From a virus, in IMG/VR virus record IMGVR_UViG_3300032241_002441, positions 1 through 25,113 of that record: a stretch of DNA of 25,113 bases; one strand, written 5' to 3'. Within the stretch, counting starts at the first letter, position 1. Every line of letters starts with the position of its first letter. Positions 7,214 through 15,239 of this stretch are shown here, in pieces. The notes under the pieces were generated by a model. It saw nothing but the letters and a program-made list of their open reading frames with translations, did no database searches and was not told the origin of the DNA. Position numbers and translations under genes: made by a program.

Positions 7214-10200
7214 ATGAGTGAATATAGTATCCCAATGGAGTCTGTGGAAAAGTTTCTTTCTGGTCATGGTGAAGAGAAATATATTGTAAATATTGAATAT
7301 GAATCTGACACAAATACAATATATAAAATCAAAGATATACCAGAACAAGGGATTGTTATTGAGAAAGAATTCTTAAAATCTTTCATGTGGATTAAAAACC
7401 TTAATGAAGTTAAAAAGATTTGCAACTTTTATCATAACAACGATCTTACCATTAAAATCAAAATGAAGGAGTATGGTATTCAAATTAAAAAGCTAAGACA
7501 CGATGACCACCCAAGATTAGTGAATGGTTACACATATTTAGTTACATGTGAACAAGGACACAAAAGAATGCTATCATTTTTTGCTGATGGTGGTATAAAT
7601 TTCTACAACAAGTTCGAAAAGAGAATTAATTTAAAGGAATATTTTACAATATTATCCCCAATTGAACAGTATTTTATCAGTACTGGTAATCGTTTATATA
7701 AAGGTATTGAAGATTATAATGAGTTGACAAAACTTATTTTTGACTTGGAAACAACAGGTTTGGATCCAAATACAGAAAAAATATTTTTGATTGGTTGTAA
7801 AACTAATAAAGGGTATGAAAAATTGATTGAAATCGAAATAAACGACCCTGAATCTGAAAAAAATGGGATTATACAATTCTTCAATGAAATCGATGCAATA
7901 AAACCAACTATCATTGGTGGTTACAATAGTGCAAACTTTGACTGGTATTTCATATTCAAAAGATGTCAAATTCTTGGTATTGATATTGAAAATATCGCAA
8001 AGACTCTAAAAAAAGATAAACAAATATACGTTACTGAACAAATACTAAAACTTGGTAACGAGGTTGAAAGATATATCCAAACAAATATGTTCGGATATAG
8101 TATTATCGATATTAACCACTCAACCAGAAGAGCACAAGCTATTGATTCTGATATGAAATTTACCAGATTGAAATATGTTTGTAAATATAATGATGTTGCT
8201 AAATCAAATCGTGTATACATCGTTGGTGAAAATATTGGAAAATATTGGAAAAGCGACAAGAAATATTACTTTGATGATAAAAGTGGTTCATATTCTGAAA
8301 TTAAACCAAAAGTTGAGTATATGGATTTTATCACGAGACAGATTGTTAAAGATAATCCAGACAAAATATTTATTTTCGGTGATAATGATCTAAGAGAAGG
8401 TTTTGGTGGTCAGGCCAAAGAAATGAGAAACGAAAAAAACGCTATTGGTATTGTCACAAAAAAAGCGCCAAGTACAACTGATGATTGTTATTATAATGAT
8501 GATGAGTTCGAATTAAATAAAAAGAAAATAAATCTCGACCTAAAAATTATAATTAACGAAATAAAGAAAGGTAAATGTATTGTTATACCTTCTTCTGGTA
8601 TTGGTACAGGTTTAGCTAAATTACAGGAAAAAGCTCCAAAAACCTTCAAATTTTTACAAAATTCTTTAAACTTATTAAAGCTTTATTGTGATAGTTTTGT
8701 AGAATGTGATGGTAAATATATTGTTAACAGATACTTGATGGATGACCTTTGGGAAACACTCGAAGTTGATAATATTTACAATCAATCATCATTTATGTTG
8801 GCTAAATTAATACCAACAAGTTATCAAAGAGTATCTACAATGGGTACTGCTGGACTATGGAAAATGTTGATGTTAACATGGTCTTACGAAAATGATTTAG
8901 CAATTCCAATAAATGATGAAAAACGAGATTTCGTTGGTGGATTATCAAGACTGTTTAAAGTTGGTTTTTCTAAGAAATTAAGAAAGATGGACTATTCATC
9001 TCTTTATCCTTCTATACAGCTTGCACATGAGGTGTTCCCATCTTGTGATATAACACATGTAATGAAATCTTTACTTAAATATTTTCACTCTGAACGTTTT
9101 AAAGCAAAGAATCTCGCTAAGAAATACGGTAAAGCTGGTGATAAACAAATGAAAAGTTTTTATGACCGTAAACAATTACCTCTGAAAATATTCATCAACT
9201 CAATGTTCGGTGCCCTTGGAGCACCAACAGCATTTAACTGGGCTGAAATGGATGTTGCTGAAGGTATTACTGCGAGAGCAAGACAATACTTAAGGATAAT
9301 GGTTAAATTTTTTATGGCTAAAGGTTATGAACCATTAGTACTTGATACGGATGGTGTTAACTTTATGGCACCAGAATCTGGAGAGGAAAACTTTAGATAC
9401 ATTGGTCTGGGTAATAATGAAGCTGTTACTAAAGATAAAGAATACACAGGAGTTGATGCAGTGATTGCTGAATTTAATGATTTATTCATGAAAGGTGAAA
9501 TGGCATTAAGTTTGGATGGTACATGGCCGTCAACCATAAATCTTGCTCGTAAAAACTATGCCTTACTTGAAGATAGTGGTAAAGTAAAATTGACTGGTAA
9601 TAGCATCAAATCTAAAAAAATGCCAGCCTATATTGAAGAATTTTTGGATAAAGCCTTGGTTTTACTATTAAATGAAAAAGGTTCTGAATTTGTTAACTAC
9701 TACAATACCTACGTTCAAAAAATATATAATAAAGAAATTCCACTTTCAAAAATTGCAACAAAAGCAAGAGTTAAAAAAACTTTAGAAGATTATAAAAATC
9801 GTGAGCTTAACAAGAACGGTAAACCATTACCAAAGCAAGCTCATATGGAATTAGCCATAATCAATAAATTAAATATTAATCTTGGAGATACTTTATATTA
9901 CGTTAATAATGGTACAAAATTAACCCAAGGCGATATTCAAACAGTAAAAGTTACAAAAAAAGGTTGGTCAGAAAAAGATATAGAAGATCATATAACTCAT
10001 TATGGTAAATCACCAGTGGGTCTAACATCGATAAATAAATTAAATTGTTATATGTTAGATAGCAAAGAATTGGAAGATAAACCAGATATGTTAGGTGAGT
10101 ACAATGTAGCAAAATATTTGGATGCTTTTAACAAGAGAATCAAACCACTTTTAGTTGTATTTAGTGAAGATATTAGAGCTGGTTTATTATTGAAAAACCC

Positions 10201-10420
10201 TTCAGATAAAAAGGATTATTTAAAAAATGAGTTGAAGTTAATCAATGGTATACCATATAAAGAGGCTGACCAAGACACTATACAAGATTTATTTACACCA
10301 TCGGATCTTGAAAATGATTACTGGAAAAAAATGAATTATGATCCAAATTTCTGGTTTAACGATAAAATAAACTTTACTGTTCCAGGGTTAGATAGGGTGG
10401 TTGAGATAGAAAATATATAA
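7214..10420 (+). CDS. Family B DNA polymerase with inserted macro-like domain
   Basis: 1068 residues; T4 gp43 has about 900. The proofreading exonuclease has Exo I FDLETTGLDP (D177, E179), Exo II GGYNSANFDWY (D243) and Exo III RYLMDDLWE (Y507, D511). Polymerase motifs are A MDYSSLYPSI (D593), B KIFINSMFGALG (K658) and C LDTDG (D711, D713). The Exo II-Exo III spacing is about 268 residues, against about 105 in RB69/T4 polymerase, because a foreign-looking domain occupies about 370-485. Motifs A and B are only 65 residues apart (about 149 in RB69), so the palm-fingers region is compact. Motif C has Gly where DTDS is usual. This is the replicative polymerase by family inference. It sits alone behind a host-type promoter. 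Confidence 0.95.
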   Translation: MSEYSIPMESVEKFLSGHGEEKYIVNIEYESDTNTIYKIKDIPEQGIVIEKEFLKSFMWIKNLNEVKKICNFYHNNDLTIKIKMKEYGIQIKKLRHDDHPRLVNGYTYLVTCEQGHKRMLSFFADGGINFYNKFEKRINLKEYFTILSPIEQYFISTGNRLYKGIEDYNELTKLIFDLETTGLDPNTEKIFLIGCKTNKGYEKLIEIEINDPESEKNGIIQFFNEIDAIKPTIIGGYNSANFDWYFIFKRCQILGIDIENIAKTLKKDKQIYVTEQILKLGNEVERYIQTNMFGYSIIDINHSTRRAQAIDSDMKFTRLKYVCKYNDVAKSNRVYIVGENIGKYWKSDKKYYFDDKSGSYSEIKPKVEYMDFITRQIVKDNPDKIFIFGDNDLREGFGGQAKEMRNEKNAIGIVTKKAPSTTDDCYYNDDEFELNKKKINLDLKIIINEIKKGKCIVIPSSGIGTGLAKLQEKAPKTFKFLQNSLNLLKLYCDSFVECDGKYIVNRYLMDDLWETLEVDNIYNQSSFMLAKLIPTSYQRVSTMGTAGLWKMLMLTWSYENDLAIPINDEKRDFVGGLSRLFKVGFSKKLRKMDYSSLYPSIQLAHEVFPSCDITHVMKSLLKYFHSERFKAKNLAKKYGKAGDKQMKSFYDRKQLPLKIFINSMFGALGAPTAFNWAEMDVAEGITARARQYLRIMVKFFMAKGYEPLVLDTDGVNFMAPESGEENFRYIGLGNNEAVTKDKEYTGVDAVIAEFNDLFMKGEMALSLDGTWPSTINLARKNYALLEDSGKVKLTGNSIKSKKMPAYIEEFLDKALVLLLNEKGSEFVNYYNTYVQKIYNKEIPLSKIATKARVKKTLEDYKNRELNKNGKPLPKQAHMELAIINKLNINLGDTLYYVNNGTKLTQGDIQTVKVTKKGWSEKDIEDHITHYGKSPVGLTSINKLNCYMLDSKELEDKPDMLGEYNVAKYLDAFNKRIKPLLVVFSEDIRAGLLLKNPSDKKDYLKNELKLINGIPYKEADQDTIQDLFTPSDLENDYWKKMNYDPNFWFNDKINFTVPGLDRVVEIENI
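8321..8668 (+). other. Macro-like GDN/GGQA domain inserted in the polymerase
   Basis: Polymerase residues about 370-485. It begins at a Met (MDFITRQIVKDNPDKIFIFG), continues with FGDNDLREGFGGQAKEMR (from residue 388) and NAIGIVTKKAPS, and closes with IPSSGIGTGLAKLQEKAP (about 458-475). I recognise this GDN-x2-R-x-G-x-GGQA...GTGLA pattern from free-standing phage proteins. The glycine loops resemble ADP-ribose-binding macro domains, but that fold assignment is inference. It lies between Exo II and Exo III, after GSYSEIKPK and before GKYIVNRYLMDDLW. No intein splice residues flank it. Confidence 0.75.
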
Positions 10421-10438
10421 TTTTTACCTTTTCTTTGA

Positions 10439-10453
10439 TATTTATAATAAATA
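10439..10453 (+). promoter_or_regulatory. Candidate late-type promoter before the 10463 gene
   Basis: The 42-base gap after the polymerase contains TATTTATA (10439-10446) running into AATAAATA (10446-10453). The latter is one mismatch from the TATAAATA late box and ends 9 bases before the ATG at 10463, close to the 8-base spacing at the 3512 gene. A TACCTTTT at 10425-10432 could be a weak host -7 box. Function is inferred in AT-rich DNA. Confidence 0.35.
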
Positions 10454-10462
10454 TATTTATAA

Positions 10463-11011
10463 ATGCAAAAAAAGGTTTTAAAAGAGTTTATAGATGGCGA
10501 TGGCAATATTCCAGACTCTAAAATACCGCCAGGACTTAATGCTAAATCAACCTCGCATATAACATCTGACAAGATGATGAGGATGGTTGCACAGCCATTT
10601 GTGTTCGTTAACTACAGACGTTATTATGGTGAATCTGAACTCCCATATAATGAGGAGGCTGATAAACACGCTAAAGATCCTAAAAAATTCTACGAGTTTT
10701 TGAAAACTAAAGGTGCTGAAGCTACCTTTGAAGAATATTTTACTAAAGACGAAAAATCCCTTCAAGAAACTTTAAAAGACATTAGAAAACAAAAAGCTAT
10801 TGATCTTATCGAAGATATATTAACAAAAAGACAAATATATAATGATGTTTTTGCTAAACAAGCTGAAAACACAAAAAGTATCGATGAAATCAAAAATGAT
10901 AATAAACTAATTTTTGGTCAACTTGACAAAATATTAGAATTTATTAAATATAATATGGATACAGGTGAAAAACATTTGATTTTATCTCATATTATGGAAA
11001 ATCTAAAATAA
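10463..11011 (+). CDS. Conserved-looking phage protein, unknown function
   Basis: 182 residues. The N-terminal 60 residues (VLKEFIDGDGNIPDSKIPPG, then SHITSDKMMRMVAQPFVFVN) look like an ordered conserved segment. The rest is charged and helical, with a coiled-coil-like stretch (KDIRKQKAIDLIEDILTKRQ) and a helical tail. No catalytic motif, signal peptide or membrane segment is visible. I do not recognise the family beyond a general impression of T4-like Bacteroidota phage proteins. It is first in a run of six small genes and overlaps the next by one base (TAATG at 11009-11013). An assembly or head-tail role is possible but unsupported. Confidence 0.75.
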   Translation: MQKKVLKEFIDGDGNIPDSKIPPGLNAKSTSHITSDKMMRMVAQPFVFVNYRRYYGESELPYNEEADKHAKDPKKFYEFLKTKGAEATFEEYFTKDEKSLQETLKDIRKQKAIDLIEDILTKRQIYNDVFAKQAENTKSIDEIKNDNKLIFGQLDKILEFIKYNMDTGEKHLILSHIMENLK

Positions 11012-11487
11012 TGGCAAATTCTCAGTTAAGAGGTATGGTTTTCAACATACCTGAAAAAATATACTTAGAATTGACTGGAATATACAACAAATATCCAGAC
11101 AGAAAAGATACGTCTGGTTACAAAAGATTACAATTTTTGTTGAAAAATCGTTCCTGTACATATGAACAAATGAAAAGGATTAAAAACTTTTTTGACCATT
11201 TCATTCCTGACCAAAATAACAGTGTTGAATACGAATTAAATGGTGGCCAGAATTTTAGGAATTGGGTTGAAAGAACCTTAGCAGATGCAAGAGGTGAAAT
11301 TAAGGATAGGAAAACTCACCATACCAATGCTGGATTAACAAATCAATTCAGACAACATTCAGACAACAATAAATTAATAAATGCTATAAAACCTCCACAA
11401 GTTAGAGCTTATCCAGATATAATGACTAATAGCGCATTGATGGAGCAAATTAATAAAATAAAAAAAATAATATATTTAATTGATTAA
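11011..11487 (+). CDS. Small basic helical phage protein, unknown function
   Basis: 158 residues, starting in a TAATG overlap with its neighbour. The protein is basic and helical: SGYKRLQFLLKNRSCTYEQM, then KRIKNFFDHF, then NFRNWVERTLADARGEIKDR. It has a His-rich stretch (KTHHTNAGLTNQFRQH) and a basic Lys/Ile tail. The composition would suit nucleic-acid binding or a virion-internal role, but I see no defined DNA-binding fold or catalytic residues. It lies between genes of equally unknown role in one transcription unit, with two bases before the next start. Confidence 0.72.
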   Translation: MANSQLRGMVFNIPEKIYLELTGIYNKYPDRKDTSGYKRLQFLLKNRSCTYEQMKRIKNFFDHFIPDQNNSVEYELNGGQNFRNWVERTLADARGEIKDRKTHHTNAGLTNQFRQHSDNNKLINAIKPPQVRAYPDIMTNSALMEQINKIKKIIYLID

Positions 11488-11489
11488 TT

Positions 11490-11717
11490 ATGGATAATAG
11501 AACACCAGCGTCAACTCAACTTAGAGATACCGCTAAAATTCAAGAAAACACACTTGAAGCTGTAAATAAATTCAAGCCAAACTCAAATGAGTATGGTGCA
11601 ACAAATAATGAGGTAATTAGTGAAGGTAACGGTACACCAATTGATATTCAACAAAGAAACACCCTCGAGGCTATCAATTATTACAGTGCAAACAACGAAT
11701 ATAAAACCCCAGAATAA
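11490..11717 (+). CDS. Small protein with an internal duplicated module
   Basis: 75 residues, polar and probably disordered. It contains two copies of a short module: residues 5-35 (TP...Q-x-R...NTLEAVN...NSNEY) and 49-71 (TP...QQRNTLEAIN...NNEY). The NTLEA core is at 20-24 and 57-61. There is no hydrophobic core, transmembrane segment or Cys. It begins two bases after the preceding stop and ends before a 37-base gap, so it is the last gene of that sub-cluster. Function unknown; repeated short motifs in a disordered protein suggest binding to a repeated partner surface (inference). Confidence 0.65.
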   Translation: MDNRTPASTQLRDTAKIQENTLEAVNKFKPNSNEYGATNNEVISEGNGTPIDIQQRNTLEAINYYSANNEYKTPE

Positions 11718-11737
11718 CTTTACAAATTAATAAAAAC

Positions 11738-11745
11738 TATTAATA
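11738..11745 (+). promoter_or_regulatory. Weak candidate promoter box TATTAATA
   Basis: The 37-base gap before the 11755 gene contains TATTAATA (11738-11745), one mismatch from the TATTTATA found in three other gaps. TATAGATA follows, 2 bases before the ATG. The match is weak in AT-rich sequence and I offer it only as part of the motif series. Confidence 0.2.
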
Positions 11746-11754
11746 TTATAGATA

Positions 11755-12474
11755 ATGAATAATACAATACCAACTGATAAAGAGGCTTTATTACAATTTG
11801 CCATAGAACGTGGTATTGAAATTGTGTTTTTTTATAAAGGTGTTGATTTTACTCAAAGGCAGAAAAGAAACGCTGACCGAAAAGAACAAGGTTTACGATA
11901 TGTACAACCCACACAATTGTTTATTCATAAAAATAGTAAAAATATGTTATTATCTGCTTTTCAGTGGGGTGGTATTACAAATACAGATACAAAAGCTGTT
12001 GGTGGTACAACCAAAGGTGGTAAACCACACTGGAAAAGTTTCAGACTTGACGAAATGAGTAATGTTCAGTTGAGATATAAAGGTAATAATGAATTTGATT
12101 ATTTTGATGTTCCAGGTAAAAAGGGTGCCACTGGAAATAATGTGTCAAGTGGTTTTCCTGTTGGAAATTATACTGGACAAAGTAATATAAATGCGCTTGG
12201 CGGTAAAGCTTTAGTTTATTTTGATTTAAATAAAGCTAAGGTATTAAGACAACAAGACAAATCATTAGAGGAACCAAAAGAACCACAAGAACCTAATTTA
12301 CAGAAGGAACCTGAAAAACTTAATCAACCAAAGAAACAAGGTTTATATACACCAGATGAAATTAAAAAGGTTCAAAAAATAAAACAAAACCTTGATAGCT
12401 ATGAGCCTATAGAGGAAAGCTATAGCTCAGGGTTCTTTAAATGGGTACAAAATTTGTATGGAAAGACAAGATAA
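11755..12474 (+). CDS. Protein with WYL-like N-terminal domain, unknown function
   Basis: 239 residues. The N-terminal 110 residues run GIEIVFFYKGVD ... RYVQPTQLFIHKNSKNMLLS ... WKSFRLDEMSNVQL. They follow the strand pattern of WYL domains (basic P-x-x-L strand, a long hydrophobic strand, then FRLDRI-like), an SH3-like fold that senses nucleic acids or nucleotides in bacterial regulators. No helix-turn-helix is present. A disordered Pro/Glu/Lys linker (about 168-195, PKEPQEPN type) leads to a short helical tail ending in GFFKWVQNLYG. The WYL assignment is tentative. The next gene overlaps by 17 bases. Confidence 0.6.
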   Translation: MNNTIPTDKEALLQFAIERGIEIVFFYKGVDFTQRQKRNADRKEQGLRYVQPTQLFIHKNSKNMLLSAFQWGGITNTDTKAVGGTTKGGKPHWKSFRLDEMSNVQLRYKGNNEFDYFDVPGKKGATGNNVSSGFPVGNYTGQSNINALGGKALVYFDLNKAKVLRQQDKSLEEPKEPQEPNLQKEPEKLNQPKKQGLYTPDEIKKVQKIKQNLDSYEPIEESYSSGFFKWVQNLYGKTR

Positions 12475-13144
12475 AATAGATTTTATTGCTCAAAGTATAG
12501 CAAGAGCAAAAAAAGTTATAGAAAAAACTGAAACCATCTCACCAACAGGTAATAAATCTATTGGTGGTGGTAAACAAGTATATACTGAAGAGCAGTATGA
12601 TAATATGGATGTTGATAATACACAATATCTAAATGAAGAGCAAGTTAGACGTATGGGAGCGCCAGCACCTAAACAACAACAAAGATATGAATTATATGAG
12701 GATAATGAGAGAGAAATCCCAATGATACCTCAACAATCATCACAACAAACCCCACAATATAGACCTTATAAGAATTTAAACAGTACAAACATGCCAAAAG
12801 AAATAGTAGAGTCTTTTTTAAAGAAACCAATGATTGATCCTACTCAACCACTTGGTATGGAAACAATTTTTGAAAAGGTACATCAAAAAGAACAAGCTGC
12901 TCGACCAGCACCATCATATGAACAAAAACCAAAAGCTAAACCGCAACCAGTTTACGAAGAAAGACCAACACAGTCTGGAGGTGGAATGGATATGCAATTA
13001 CTTGAATTTGTAATCAAAAAAACTGTCGAAGAAACATTAAAACAAGTTAGTGAACAAACTAATATAAATGAAAATATTCAAATTAAAATTGGAGAAAAAA
13101 CCTTTGGTGGTACAATAAAAAGTTTAAAAACAATAAAAAAATAA
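12458..13144 (+). CDS. Gln/Pro-rich disordered phage protein
   Basis: 228 residues. A short N-terminal helix (DKIDFIAQSIARAKKVIE) is followed by about 140 residues of low-complexity Gln/Pro/Glu sequence (QQSSQQTPQYRPY, PAPSYEQKPKAKPQP). An ordered C-terminal segment has a helix (MQLLEFVIKKTVEETLKQV) and a strand pair (IQIKIGEKTFGGTIKSLK). That architecture suits a flexible tether or scaffold-type virion protein, but no family is recognised. It overlaps the preceding gene by 17 bases and ends one base before the next ATG. Confidence 0.68.
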   Translation: MERQDKIDFIAQSIARAKKVIEKTETISPTGNKSIGGGKQVYTEEQYDNMDVDNTQYLNEEQVRRMGAPAPKQQQRYELYEDNEREIPMIPQQSSQQTPQYRPYKNLNSTNMPKEIVESFLKKPMIDPTQPLGMETIFEKVHQKEQAARPAPSYEQKPKAKPQPVYEERPTQSGGGMDMQLLEFVIKKTVEETLKQVSEQTNINENIQIKIGEKTFGGTIKSLKTIKK

Positions 13145-13145
13145 T

Positions 13146-13334
13146 ATGAGTAAGACTATCACTTTTTGCAAAGCAAAATGTTGCCCAGTTGTTGAAATCT
13201 ATGAAAATGAAATTAAACTTGGTGACGAAAAAGGCCCTGAAGGCGTAACAACCTGGTCAAAAAAACAATTTAAAGATTTTATCGATGCCGCCAAAGAAGG
13301 AAAATTTGATGAAGCTGTAAAAGATGTAAATTAA
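13146..13334 (+). CDS. 62-residue protein with Cys cluster
   Basis: Short acidic protein with CKAKCCP at residues 8-14, then a predicted strand (VVEIYENEIKLGD) and a C-terminal helical stretch (KKQFKDFIDAAKEGKFDEA). Three Cys in seven residues could bind metal or form a redox site, but there is no second Cys pair for a full zinc ribbon. Tight spacing with the upstream gene and an intrinsic terminator directly after the stop make it the last gene of its transcription unit. Function unknown. Confidence 0.7.
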   Translation: MSKTITFCKAKCCPVVEIYENEIKLGDEKGPEGVTTWSKKQFKDFIDAAKEGKFDEAVKDVN

Positions 13335-13335
13335 T

Positions 13336-13365
13336 AAAAAGGAGCCTTTAAAGCTCCTTTTTTTT
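13336..13365 (+). terminator. Rho-independent terminator
   Basis: AAAAAGGAGC (13336-13345) pairs with GCTCCTTTTT (13353-13362) around a 7-base loop CTTTAAA, with an eight-T run at 13358-13365. It begins one base after the stop codon of the 62-residue gene. It is the clearest terminator in the window and separates the small-gene cluster from the glycan cluster. Confidence 0.9.
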
Positions 13366-13417
13366 ATACAAAACTTGTTTTTTACGTGTTTTTTTATTAC
13401 TATTATTAAAAGTAATT

Positions 13418-14644
13418 ATGAATACGTATAAAATATTAGTTGCACCTGGCGATAATGCTGGATCTGGTAAATATAGATGTGTAGATCCACATATTAAATT
13501 ACAAGAATTATTTCCGAATGATTTTTTCGTAGAAATAAATAATGCTGTTGATTTCAGTGATTTCACATATTTGAAACAATTCAGCGCTGTGTTTATACAC
13601 AGAGTGCCACAACACAATTATAAAGATGCTATCAACATCATTACCAATTTAAAAAAACTTGGCATAAAAGTTATTATTGATATTGATGACTATTGGCATC
13701 TTGACCCTTCTCACGGTTTGTATGAACAAGTGAAAAGAGAGGGTATTCCACAAATATCTATAAACTGTTTAAAATTAGCTGATTTGGTTGTTGTACCAAC
13801 AAGTATATTAGCTAACGAAGTTAAACAATTCAACCAGAATGTTGTTGTCTTAGCCAATGCTTTAGATCCAACAGAGGAACAATTCAAAAGTAAACCATCA
13901 GAAAGTGATAAATTAAGAATAGGTTGGTTAGGTGGTAGCTCCCATATTAAAGACTTAGAGTTAATCAAAGGTATATCATCAATTGGTGAATACAATAATA
14001 AATCACAAATTGTTTTATGTGGTTTTGACACAAGGGGTACTGTAAGAGAAATAGATCCGCAAACAGGTCAAGTTCAAGAAAGACAAATGAATCCAACAGA
14101 AACTGTTTGGTTCATGTACGAGTTATTCATGACAGATAATTATCGTATGTTAGAGTCATATCCTGATTATGTAAAATTCCTTGTACAATTTAAAGAGGAT
14201 AAATCTTTTGATGATTCCAATATGCCTTATAGAAGAGTTTGGACTAAATCTATCAATCAATATGCTAAGAACTATAATCTTTTTGATGTATCATTAGCAC
14301 CACTTGTAGATAATAAATTTAACTTATATAAATCTCAACTTAAAGTTATTGAAGCTGGATTCCATAAGAAAGCAATTATTGCTCAAAATTACGGCCCTTA
14401 TACTATCGATTTAGTAAGTGCAATAAAATCAGGTGGTGAAATAGACCCTAATGGTAATTGTTTACTCGTTGACCCATCTAAAAATCATAAACAGTGGCAA
14501 AAATATGTTAAGAAGTTAATCGATAACCCACAAATGGTTAAAGATCTTGGTGAAAAATTATATGAAACCGTAAAAGATAAATACGACCTTAATAATGTTA
14601 CTAAAACAAGAGGTGAAATATATTTAAATTTATTAAATAAATAA
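13418..14644 (+). CDS. GT-B glycosyltransferase, GT4-like
   Basis: 408 residues. The N-terminal Rossmann lobe begins YKILVAPGDNAGSGKYRCVDP and includes KVIIDIDDYWHLDPSH and an LADLVVVPTSILANEV segment (typical of GT4 lobe boundaries). The C-terminal lobe has LRIGWLGGSSHIKDLEL and the nucleotide-binding LKVIEAGFHKKAIIAQNYGP, equivalent to the GT4 K-x-E-A-x-A-x-G-x-P region. It is expected to transfer a nucleotide-activated sugar; acceptor and sugar unknown. It is the first gene after the terminator, and the 83-base gap before it holds AT-rich boxes (TATTACTA at 13395-13402) that might be a promoter. The next gene starts two bases after its stop. Confidence 0.85.
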   Translation: MNTYKILVAPGDNAGSGKYRCVDPHIKLQELFPNDFFVEINNAVDFSDFTYLKQFSAVFIHRVPQHNYKDAINIITNLKKLGIKVIIDIDDYWHLDPSHGLYEQVKREGIPQISINCLKLADLVVVPTSILANEVKQFNQNVVVLANALDPTEEQFKSKPSESDKLRIGWLGGSSHIKDLELIKGISSIGEYNNKSQIVLCGFDTRGTVREIDPQTGQVQERQMNPTETVWFMYELFMTDNYRMLESYPDYVKFLVQFKEDKSFDDSNMPYRRVWTKSINQYAKNYNLFDVSLAPLVDNKFNLYKSQLKVIEAGFHKKAIIAQNYGPYTIDLVSAIKSGGEIDPNGNCLLVDPSKNHKQWQKYVKKLIDNPQMVKDLGEKLYETVKDKYDLNNVTKTRGEIYLNLLNK

Positions 14645-14645
14645 T

Positions 14646-15239
14646 ATGAAAAGGAAGAACGATAAAAAAACATTTTTAGCAATAGCTAACAAATATAATG
14701 TATGCTCAAAAGATTTATTGGATTTTTTGGAATTAAATGGCTTATTTGAATGCCCAGCATCAACAACCACATCTATGCATTATGCATATGAAGGTGGTCT
14801 TGTTGATCATATAATAGAAACAACAAAAATTGCTTTAAACCTTTTAAATGGTGTACCAGAACCTTTAAGACCATCTAAAGAAAGCGTTGTAAAAGTTTGT
14901 TTTTTACATGATTTAGGTAAATTAAATTTATACACACCAAACAAGAGTGAATGGCACAAAAAGAATCTTGGTAAAATGTATGAATTTAACGAAGATCTTG
15001 TATCTATGACAAATGGTGAAAGATCTTTATGGTATATCTATAATTGTGGAAATAACGATAAACTAACACAGGAAGAACATCAAGCAATACTTAGTTTTGA
15101 TAAAAATGATAATTCAGATTTGATGGTTAAATGGCACTCTGAATCACTTTCAAGATTATTGAGACACTCTCTTGAATGGGCTATTATGCTTGAAAAAAAA
15201 GAATATAAAGATTCAACCAAACCTAATACAAATGAGTAA
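14646..15239 (+). CDS. HD-domain phosphohydrolase-like protein
   Basis: 197 residues. It has the HD signature in order: HYAYEGGLVDH (H45, H55), FLHDLGK (H88, D89), a later His in KWHSES (H164) and RLLRHSLEWA (H174). HD enzymes hydrolyse phosphate esters, often of nucleotides, with bound metal. The arrangement resembles HD domains of nucleotidases or RNA-processing proteins such as YhaM, but the substrate is not visible. Its neighbour is a dUTPase two genes on, which fits nucleotide metabolism (inference). The next gene starts inside its last codons. Confidence 0.8.
   Translation: MKRKNDKKTFLAIANKYNVCSKDLLDFLELNGLFECPASTTTSMHYAYEGGLVDHIIETTKIALNLLNGVPEPLRPSKESVVKVCFLHDLGKLNLYTPNKSEWHKKNLGKMYEFNEDLVSMTNGERSLWYIYNCGNNDKLTQEEHQAILSFDKNDNSDLMVKWHSESLSRLLRHSLEWAIMLEKKEYKDSTKPNTNE

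Noticed and set aside
8321-8668. Second intein in the polymerase
   Set aside because: The insert lacks Cys/Ser at its start, a block B His motif and a terminal His-Asn, and has its own GDN/GGQA domain motifs.
15172-15231. Upstream start for the small gene at 15232
   Set aside because: It would overlap the HD-domain gene by 68 bases with a low-quality N-terminus; ATG 15232 gives the short overlap usual here.
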